From: [Phialemoniopsis] sp. UDSM-2020
Taxonomy: Eukaryota > Ascomycota > Sordariomycetes > Thyridiales > Thyridiaceae
Assembly (NCBI GenBank): GCA_018873225.1
Contig: JAEILZ010000009.1
Location: forward strand, 1,851,501 to 1,915,500
DNA length: 64,000 nucleotides
Direction: 5' to 3'
Shown: in pieces, positions 56,917 through 64,000 of the stretch
Numbering within the stretch: the stretch's first letter is position 1
Layout: the number at the start of each line of letters is the position of its first letter
Program-made: the position numbers and the translations under genes
The notes under the pieces: generated by a model
Databases searched by the model: none
Seen by the model: only the letters and a program-made list of their open reading frames with translations
Told to the model about the DNA's origin: nothing

Positions 56917-58470
56917 TCAAGGTGTCCGCTGCCGCTTGACCAGCACCGATTTGCTTGCTTCCGAGGGAGAGAAGCCCGATCTTTCGGCCATGGCTCTGTC
57001 GTACCCGAAACCCCAAGTATTGTCCAGGTCGGACATCAGAGTCCGCCATATTCGACCCTGCTCGCCCGGCCGCCGCACCATGCCAGCTTGGTCGAGCCAC
57101 GAACGAATGGCTTTAAAATCCCTTCTAACCCTCCTGTGGAACCACCAAACGCCTTTAAATCTACACATGAGGCCGAGCCAGTATCCAAAGATCCACAGGG
57201 CGACCGGGTCGCGATCAAAGAGGCACTGGCGGTACGTAGGGGTGAGGGTGCCCACGAACTGCCAGTAGCGAAGCATATTGATACGCGAGGGCTCAAGCAG
57301 GCGCAACTCGGCGATGACACGGATGGGCTCGCGGAAGTGGATGTCCGCGAAGCTCGCGTTGGGATCACTCGTCGGACTGCTGACCTCGGTGTTGAGACCG
57401 GCAGCGACAATCCAGTCCTCGGGCACGCGGTCCAGCGCATGCCCTTCGCCCGTCAGGGTCCTGCGTGAATCATCGGAGTGTTGGAACATCGGTTTAAGGA
57501 AGCTCTTCTCGCGCCACTTGGCCGTAGCAGCGAGTAGCGGCGAGAGACCTTGCTGTACGGCGAGGAAAGCTAGCCTGTCAGGTCGACTGCTGAAAACCCA
57601 GGATTTGTCGATGTCTGGCTCTTTACTGAAATCCGGGTCCTCGTCAAATGGCAGGACCATGGAGAGGGTGTTCATCAGCATGGCTGTGAGGAGCAGGGAA
57701 TCGGTACCCAGCTGCCCATGGACATCGAAAGGTGTGTCGAGCGCCTGCTGGTAGTCCTTCACGGCAAGGGATACTTGAAACTGCTCGGCGAGACGGTACT
57801 CCTTGTGCGCAGGCGCCTTGTGACGCAGGTGGCTAGCAGATATGGCTAGTAGGGTGCTGCGGAGGTGAGGGTATCTCAGCGCCAGAGGTACAAACGAGCC
57901 TGTGTGACTTGGCATGTCGAAGATGCCAAACCAGTTGTTGCGGTAGTGCAGTAGCAGCTCGTCCGATGAGGTGCCGATCTCGGGCCCGCTAACAGGGACA
58001 ATGGCCGCGCCCAGGGACATCCTCGGGTCGCCGACGATTTCCTTCTCGGTCTTCGCCACCGTCGGCGTAGGCGGTGAGTCGCCATCGTGGGGATAGACGC
58101 ACGACCTGCGATTCCGCTGGCACCGGAGGCAGACGGGCAACGTCTCGTCGCACTGGAAGCTTCGATTAGCCTTGGACGAGATCACGAAAGAAGCAGAACG
58201 GAAACCCACCTTGACGCGCTTTTGCTTACAAGCGAGGCAACCCTTCTTTGTCTTTTTATGGGGCTTTCGCTTTTTGTACTCCCGGATCTGCGGGTTCGCG
58301 TCGTTCAGGGAGATGACCTGAAACCGGGGCTCTGACGGCGCCGCCGACCGGGGAGCCGCGGCGGCCGGAGGCGCAGGCGTCCGGGACGGAGGAGGAGGTG
58401 GTGGTGTAGCCATGGAGCTCGAGGACGCGGGGAACCGGGCGCCGGCCCTCGGGGCGGCACTGGCTCCCAT
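56917..58470 (-). CDS. Zn2Cys6 transcription factor
   Basis: Exons 58470-58210 and 58152-56917 give 498 aa. The start is the first ATG; a proline/alanine-rich head precedes a basic stretch (KKRKPHKKTKKG). The zinc cluster spans 78-105 (CLACKQKRVKC ... CLRC ... C). The intron (58153-58209) lies exactly between the second and third zinc-binding cysteines, is 57 nt long and contains no stop. After the cluster the protein follows the fungal_trans_2 pattern: LLLHYRNNWFGIFDMP, LRSTLLAISASHLRHKAPAHKEYRLAEQF, and a C-terminal ALWIFGYWLGLMCRFKGVWWF. This class often regulates sterol or secondary metabolism genes, but no target can be inferred. The methyltransferase upstream is transcribed in the same direction. 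Confidence 0.9.
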   Translation of the reverse strand: MGASAAPRAGARFPASSSSMATPPPPPPSRTPAPPAAAAPRSAAPSEPRFQVISLNDANPQIREYKKRKPHKKTKKGCLACKQKRVKVGFRSASFVISSKANRSFQCDETLPVCLRCQRNRRSCVYPHDGDSPPTPTVAKTEKEIVGDPRMSLGAAIVPVSGPEIGTSSDELLLHYRNNWFGIFDMPSHTGSFVPLALRYPHLRSTLLAISASHLRHKAPAHKEYRLAEQFQVSLAVKDYQQALDTPFDVHGQLGTDSLLLTAMLMNTLSMVLPFDEDPDFSKEPDIDKSWVFSSRPDRLAFLAVQQGLSPLLAATAKWREKSFLKPMFQHSDDSRRTLTGEGHALDRVPEDWIVAAGLNTEVSSPTSDPNASFADIHFREPIRVIAELRLLEPSRINMLRYWQFVGTLTPTYRQCLFDRDPVALWIFGYWLGLMCRFKGVWWFHRRVRRDFKAIRSWLDQAGMVRRPGEQGRIWRTLMSDLDNTWGFGYDRAMAERSGFSPSEASKSVLVKRQRTP

Positions 58471-59063
58471 CTGGTCTCGACGCGCCGGCGGCGGCAGTTT
58501 TTTTTCAGCCCCAGGTGAGCCCACGAATGAGGAATGACGCGATGGACCGGCGGTGCGGTGGGCGAACCGTGCTGGCGGGATTGGGTTGGGTTGGCGGTTC
58601 ACAGCGTCTTTTTAGCATGATCTCCAAAAGAGGAAAACGAGGAGGGGGATGCACGTCAAACGATGTTTTGTGCGCCCGGGCCGACCCAGCCCCCTTCTCC
58701 CGCTTTCGAGCGATTTTCTGCAGAACCCCGCGCTTGTTCATTTTGACAGGATATGCAAAGTCGGTGAAGAGATGTGGTGGGGAGGATTGGGTGACAGACT
58801 TGTTGGGGAAACTGGTCTTGGTGGCTTGCTCGTTTGCCTCATGCGGAATAGCGTCTCCTTGTCTCTCGTCTCTGCATGACTCGCCCGTCTCTATTAAGTA
58901 GATAAACAGACTATAACTCTCTACATAGTGGGATAATCAAGGCAACTCTGAATGCTAGATACCGTAACTATTTAGATGGTGGGATAATCTCAGCCGGTCC
59001 TTGAACTGCAGAAGTGCCCCTATCCCATAACCATTGAGGAACAGCGTAGACAGTAAGTATGGC
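58471..59063. other. Intergenic region with GTGGGATAATC repeats
   Basis: 593 bp. It contains the Zn2Cys6 gene promoter and the 3' end of the methyltransferase gene, plus two copies of GTGGGATAATC (58928-58938 and 58979-58989). TGGGATA at 58980-58986 is matched by an inverted TATCCCA near 59021-59028. Confidence 0.5.
58928..58989 (+). repeat. GTGGGATAATC repeat pair, related to 61128-61175
   Basis: GTGGGATAATC at 58928-58938 and 58979-58989. Between them TGAATGCTAGATACC (58949-58963) matches 14 of 15 positions at 61161-61175, where it also follows GTGGGATAAT. The copies lie on both sides of the methyltransferase gene in the same orientation. Confidence 0.5.
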
Positions 59064-60580
59064 TCAACTCTCCTCCTCGGGGACGTAGTTCTCTGGCTTC
59101 CTTCCATACACCACTTTGCATTTGTACCATGAATGGATGGACTTTGAACGAAGCTCTTTGCGGAGATGAGCAATGTAGACCGTGATCTCCTCTTTGGTCC
59201 ATCCACAAATCTCGGACCACATATAGTTAACGTAGCCTTATACAGCAAAGTTAGCATTCGAACTCCTTGGGAATGCCTGTCCATCGCCTACCTTCAATAT
59301 CCTGCTCAAGAGTAAGCCTAGCATACTGCCCGATCTGCTTCATCTTGGGATCCGCGGGCCAGTTCCCAATTGGAACCTGTCGAATTGAGTTAACAGGACT
59401 GTTGACAGCTCTGTTCGACTTGCTGGGTGCTCACCTTGAAATCTCTCACCGTGATATCCACGAAGCCAGCCTCCCTCATGCACTGTTCCTGCAATCCGTC
59501 TTCGACAACTGTGAACGACCGGCCGAATTTCTTCCCGCCCTCCTTAAAGACCTTGCCGAACTGCGCCATGGCCGAGTTCTCAGCAACTGACCCATCGTCA
59601 GACCGGATGTCCGTCGAGTTCTCAAAGTCTTCGAGCCAGCCGCCGGGGCGAAGGGCATGGAAGGCTTCGCGGTAAAGGGCCGTCCAGTCAGGCACAGAGC
59701 CGAAAAGTGCCCGCATGTGCACGAAGTCGAAGTGCTCTCTGGGATATGTCCACGGCTGAGTTGCGTCTTCAATCTCGAACCGGAGATTTGGCGGAATCCA
59801 GCTTGGCTGGATGGGGCTGACATCAGTCCCGACCACTTCAACGTGCGGGTGGGCATCAGCAAAGTCGCTGGATGTGAAAATCAGCGGCACGATCATCCGT
59901 TCTCAAGGTAGCACTGGACCTACATTGCCCAGATTCCTGTTCCCGTGCCAATGTCGACGATCCGCTGTAGCTTCTCAACATCTAAAGGCGCGACGAATAA
60001 CTTCCCTTCCAGAACCAGCGTCAAGCAATGATGGCTACGTACTGTCAGCACACGGTTCTCCATGCGATATCTTCATCACCACTCACTAAATGTCCATCGA
60101 TTCGCTCTGGTGCTCATCATTGGGTACCCTGAATTATCAGCCGTACTCGTGTCACCTGGAGCAGTTCAGAACGCACCAGTACTCAGCGTTAGGTGTCGCC
60201 GTTTGGCTATGATACGTCCGACCCTGGATCGTCCGATACTCCAAAATGGAGGCAGACAAAGAAGCGGTCGAGCTGGCAGCATCGCCAAAAGCAGAATCGC
60301 GATCATCGCCTTCTTCTTCATCATTCCCGAGCTCTTGCTAAGCGCGCAGGGTCGAGAATCAGCAATTTGGCGAAGATGGTAGAAGCGGGGTGTGTGGAGT
60401 GATTGAAGAGCCGCAACTTACCTCTGCCCAGAAGCCCGCGGGGAGAATCCCGGTCCCGGTAGGCGAAGCAGCGGACTTGGGCGACGACTTGGGAGATGAC
60501 TTGGGCGACTCCTGTGTCGCACCGGCGCCTGCGGGAGAACCCGCCTTTCCCGGCGACGGCGTCTTTTTCGTGGTGGACAT
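59064..60580 (-). CDS. LaeA-like/TAM-type SAM-dependent methyltransferase
   Basis: Class I methyltransferase of the expanded fungal LaeA-like group. Seven exons: 60580-60422, 60337-60177, 60128-60087, 60034-59924, 59867-59435, 59376-59292, 59236-59064, giving 387 aa. A Ser/Pro/Lys-rich head with repeated KSSP leads to [11 protein letters not shown] and [13 protein letters not shown], typical entry motifs of the family. Motif I is [12 protein letters not shown] (ending about 158), followed by the acidic loop end [17 protein letters not shown], then [16 protein letters not shown] and [11 protein letters not shown]. The C-terminus has [27 protein letters not shown], split by an intron, and ends EEES. 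Substrates of these enzymes are mostly unknown; LaeA itself is a nuclear regulator. Every junction keeps frame. No secondary-metabolism backbone gene is present in the window. Confidence 0.9.
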
Positions 60581-61511
60581 AGCTTCGCGAGTGGAGGTGC
60601 GGATCGACAAACGGGTGCGGGACAGCGGGGAGACGACGCCGGGTCAATCGGGTAGGAAGGAATTGTCCAGGTGCTCAGCAGTGCTGTTGGGTCAGTCTCT
60701 TCGGGTACCAGACAACAGACAATGCAGGCTCAAATTGCAATTATGAAATCGGTAGCTGCAAGAGAGCGTCTGAGAATACCCTCTCCCCTCAGCAAGGCGA
60801 CACATCATCTGGGTCTTGCCATCCCACCCATGCGGACGCCCACAATTTCCCTCGCCAAACGCGATTCACACATAGCCAGATGGCTGCATTCCTCCGCCGA
60901 TGGAGGCGTCTAGCCGGGTCAGCTTGCACAAGGTTTGCACGGCGCGACCAGGGCCAAGTGCAGGGTTGTTCAATCCAACAGCAACTCTATTGGATGCGCC
61001 AGTGCGGCGTGCATATTCGCGGAACCGGGACATGCAGGCCTCCCTTACTAGTTGTCCGCGTCACGCACCTGATAGCTTGGGCAAAGTGAGGCGTCCATGG
61101 TAAGGAGTGTCTGATCAAGCTTAGGCAGTGGGATAATTCCTTGCGTGTCTCAGGGCTGCTTGAATGCTTGATACCTAGGCTGAAGGCACGAATTTCAGCC
61201 CTACAACCTGAAAGCAATAGGCAATACTGAACCTGGCATGCCGTTCATTTCATGTGACTAGGGCCCGCGATTGACAAGTGCTAACGCAATGAAGTGACAT
61301 CAATTTCGCATTCTTTATCTTTTTCGATGACCCGTCAGCTCCTCGGTATCAGGCATCACGGCTATTATACAGCAAAGCGACATTAGTTTTAGAGCAAAGC
61401 AATCCGTTGATGCATCACACCGTCGACATAGATAGAGTCATTCCTCCAGCCCCAGATTCACTGACTCTCCCGCAACAAGCCACCCGTCCATCCACTCCGC
61501 CATGCAAAGAG
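60581..61511. other. Intergenic region
   Basis: 931 bp between two minus-strand genes. It holds the methyltransferase promoter and the second location of the GTGGGATAAT repeat. No gene is supported. Confidence 0.5.
61128..61175 (+). repeat. GTGGGATAAT repeat, second location
   Basis: GTGGGATAAT at 61128-61137 followed by TGAATGCTTGATACC at 61161-61175. It matches the pair near 58928-58963 with a spacer longer by 12 nt. Confidence 0.5.
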
Positions 61512-62763
61512 CTACCAAGTGTTCCAGTTCGACCTCCTCCTGTTCATCTTGTCCCACAGTGGATAAGGAATGAAAGGCCTGACTTCATTCTCATTCCGTC
61601 GAGGGTAATGCTCTCCCGAAACCCAAGAGAGAATGGGCCATTGAAAGGTGACCTTACCGGCCAAGTCCTCGAAGACGAGCGTTTCGTCCTTGCCATCGGT
61701 CCAAGTCTCTTTGCGTACCAATTCTTTGGTGATTCGACGACCGAAAAGTTGCCAGCGGGCGAAGAGATCGTAATGGCCCCACCCGAGGCCAACATTCAAA
61801 GGTCTGTCCCAACGAGGGACATGTGCACCAGTAGTCGCAGTCCGGAGATCTGTGGAGCTATCGGCACCGGATAGAAAAACGGGCGAGAATGAGAGTGTTA
61901 ATGCCGCTTTCGTATTGTCTCCGAAGAGATTGCCCGGGGCCCATGTTGATGAGCTGTCCGGAGGGAGCAAGAGGCCAATTTCCCTCTCAAAGATGTACAG
62001 AGTGTCTCTCCATGGCTTGTCGATCGATGTGATGTCTTGAACTGTCGGGACTGGACGCTCATCACCGTCATAGTTATTTCCTCCAGTCGGTCTTGGCTCA
62101 GGATGCCAAAGTCTCCAGCCCTGGGACACCAGGTCTGCAACCTTGTTTACATCGAACAGAACGGTCTGAAACTGCAAGCCCACCCGGGTGCCAAGGGACG
62201 AGATTGTCATGGCTCTGATCTCTTCCTTTGGACAGGCCACGTCGGCCGGCTTCCACATGAGCACGAATACCTGATCCTGGGCGCCTGTGTTGCCATCGGG
62301 TCTCGGGTACTGCCTCGCGAGGAAGGCCAGTTCTCCTCGCTCGTTTTCAGCGAGACGGTAGCTGTACTTGCAACCCTTGCTTTCGTACTCCCTCCCCTTC
62401 TCTTCGAAATACTTCAAGATGCGCATTTTGAACAAATACAAGTCTTCGCCTCTGTAAATCAAGTCCTCTGCCAAAGCTTGATAATGAGGTTCGGCTCGTG
62501 GTGTCGAATCGTCAGCTTTCGCTCGATTGGGTATCTTTGACGAGATTGGCAGGACTAAGAAGTCATCGGGGACTCGTCTTGGAACGGTGTCCTCTTTTGG
62601 GAGAGGCGTCGCAAGAGCTTTCTTCGACGAGACTGGGGTGAACTGGGAGTTGTTAGCCAGCAGTGGGATGAGAATTGATAGGATGGAAACTTGCGTAAGG
62701 TACCCCTACTGCCAGAAGGGCGGCCTCTTCATCGCTCAGACCGGACTTGGCCGGCGCTGCCAT
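61512..62763 (-). CDS. Uncharacterised fungal protein
   Basis: I do not recognise this family. Exons 62763-62704 and 62642-61512 give 396 aa; the intron has borders GTACCT and CTCCCAG. The start at 62763 opens with MAAPAKSGLSDEEAALLAVG. A Pro/Ser/Lys-rich linker (about 21-70) precedes a folded-looking, Trp-rich region with a helical entry (DLYLFKMRILKYFEEKGREY), YRLAENERGELAFLARQYP, FVLMWKPADVACPKEEI, and WGHYDLFARWQLFGRRITKEL. No signal peptide, membrane helix or catalytic motif is obvious. It diverges from the helicase-like gene at 63320 across 556 bp. Confidence 0.75.
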
Positions 62764-63319
62764 CTCACTTGGATGTCGGTGTGTTGTTTTGTGATAGACC
62801 TTTGGTCGAGTTGAAACAGTGAAAGATAAGTTGAACAGTGAATTCAATCTGAGGGAACGATGAGACTCCAGTGGTTAAAGTTTCGTGGCGACTAGCAAGG
62901 TCTCAACCCTAATTAGAAATTTAGAAGTAGTAGCCGTCGAGGAATGGGAGTGAGCCTTGCGTCAAGGCAGGAGGCTCTCCCTTAAGAATAGAGCAGGTAC
63001 GGCTGGCAATACGATTCGCACTGACCTGAATCCCAACTTAAAGTTCTCAGGAGCGCCCAACTCGCCCCCCCTCCTTTTGTCTCCTTCGAATGTCTTCTCC
63101 TTGACGCTCGCTTCTTCTTCTTCTTTCGTTCCCCTTTTCACGTCAAATTTGAAGATCAGGGGTGCTGTCTTGTCCCGGGAAGCCTCTTTATCACTGAAGC
63201 GACGAATTCGTCTGACGATCATCCCACTCGACCCTTCCTAGATCTTAACAACTACCTAGAACGCCTCAGCTTCCGTCTTCACTCTCTCCTCACTGAGTTT
63301 TCACATTCAGTCAGGCAGA
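62764..63319. promoter_or_regulatory. Divergent promoter region
   Basis: 556 bp between the uncharacterised gene (minus) and the helicase-like gene (plus). Read in all frames, it shows no RecA1 helicase motifs (no GxGKT, no DEAH), so it does not supply the missing half of the helicase. C/T-rich near 63060-63130 and 63240-63310. Confidence 0.5.
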
Positions 63320-64000
63320 ATGACCTCTCAGTCCAACAACAGGCACTCCCACGGGAAAATCAATCACGTGGAGATTCACCACCTACAACATGCAACCCCC
63401 GATTTTCTCCGGGCTGCATTGACGGTCGTGACCAATATCCACCGCCAATTTCAAGACAAGGGCGATATCCTGGTTTTTCTCCCCGGCGAGAATGAAATCG
63501 AGCGGCTTTGTTCCCGATTGCGTACCAGTACCGCGGATCTGGATGTACTCCCTCTCTACTCGTTACTCGCCACTCAGGAGCAACTTCGTGTTTTCGAGCC
63601 TTCAGAGAAAAGAAGATGCATTGTCACGACGACCATGGCCGAGCAGGCGACCACGGTTGATGCACCCGCCCGCCAAGTGACACGAGTCATTTCCAATGTC
63701 AAATACGTCGTGGATTCGGGTCTCATCAGACTGAGCTACTACAATCCACGTGCGAAGTTGAACATGCTGCTCTTGACCCCTGTATCCAAGAAGCAGGCAA
63801 TCCTGCGGGCTGAACGGGCCGGATTTGCAGCTCCCGGACAGTGTTTTCGACTATATACCAGACAGTGCTTTGGGGAACTCGCCATGGAGGCCCTGCCCGA
63901 GTCACTCAGGGTTGATTTGACCAAAGATGTGCTGCGACTCAAAGACGAGGATTATCCGGACTTGACCGAATGCACCCATGCCGGTCCAGAAAATATCCTC
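63320..64000 (+). CDS. Truncated DEAH-box helicase-like protein (RecA2 onward, runs off the window)
   Basis: Open from the ATG at 63320 to the window edge (227 codons seen). The sequence starts directly at the second RecA lobe of Prp43/DHX-type helicases: GDILVFLPGENEIE (49-62), FEPSEKRRCIVTTTMAE (92-108, motif V region), YVVDSGLIRLSYYNPRAKL (129-147) and APGQCFRLYT (171-180). The first lobe with Walker A and DEAH is absent and not found upstream. Motif VI, normally QRAGRAGR, reads LRAERAGF at 162-169, losing the last arginine finger and a conserved glycine, and motif V is altered (TTTMAEQATTV). ATP-dependent unwinding is therefore unlikely. It may be a neofunctionalised partial duplicate or a decaying copy. 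The 3' end is outside the window. Confidence 0.82.
   Translation, partial: MTSQSNNRHSHGKINHVEIHHLQHATPDFLRAALTVVTNIHRQFQDKGDILVFLPGENEIERLCSRLRTSTADLDVLPLYSLLATQEQLRVFEPSEKRRCIVTTTMAEQATTVDAPARQVTRVISNVKYVVDSGLIRLSYYNPRAKLNMLLLTPVSKKQAILRAERAGFAAPGQCFRLYTRQCFGELAMEALPESLRVDLTKDVLRLKDEDYPDLTECTHAGPENIL

Noticed and set aside
58471..58602. N-terminal extension of the right-hand Zn2Cys6 regulator
   Set aside because: It begins with GTG; the first ATG in frame is at 58470.
1..64000. CRISPR arrays, rRNA genes, bacterial operons, intact transposons
   Set aside because: Searched for by eye at all scales. Intron-rich fungal genes explain the coding sequence, and no transposase, reverse transcriptase or array structure was seen.

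Overview
The window is nuclear DNA from a filamentous ascomycete, most likely a Sordariomycete. Protein genes carry short (about 47-110 nt) GT-AG introns, and their products are typical of these fungi: two Zn2Cys6 regulators, a GH15/CBM20 glucoamylase, an alternative NADH dehydrogenase, a TMEM16 scramblase close to the structurally characterised Nectria protein, and an SRPK-like kinase. I see no rRNA, tRNA, CRISPR array or intact transposon. Gene models were built by hand from splice signals, reading-frame continuity and family motifs. Every complete multi-exon model gives a whole number of codons, except that the 44.4-45.7 kb gene carries a break that cannot be resolved from sequence.

Left part (0-16 kb): an external NAD(P)H dehydrogenase (minus) diverges from an SRPK-like kinase. 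A DHA2-type MFS transporter (minus) then diverges across 2.1 kb from a Zn2Cys6 regulator, which converges on a secreted glucoamylase. The transporter, regulator and starch enzyme could form a small nutrient-response neighbourhood.

Middle (16-46 kb): mostly housekeeping genes. They are mitochondrial DnaJ (MDJ1), a SAP30-type Sin3-binding protein, a 5.9 kb gene-free stretch upstream of a C2H2/fungal-TF regulator, an F-box protein, PEX12, a metallophosphoesterase, a Ca2+-site-conserving TMEM16 protein, a large SH3/zinc-ribbon protein and an apparently damaged hypothetical gene.

Right part (46-64 kb) looks more accessory. A fungal STAND-like NTPase-fold protein and a large AAA+ ATPase are transcribed divergently. 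They are followed by a small secreted Kex2-processed cysteine protein, a lineage-type membrane protein, a Zn2Cys6 regulator whose finger is split by a stop-free intron of 3n length, a LaeA-like methyltransferase lying between copies of a short repeat, an unrecognised protein, and the start of an N-terminally truncated DEAH helicase-like gene with a degenerate motif VI. The STAND/AAA pair, the secreted protein and the truncated helicase are the best candidates for something not yet described.
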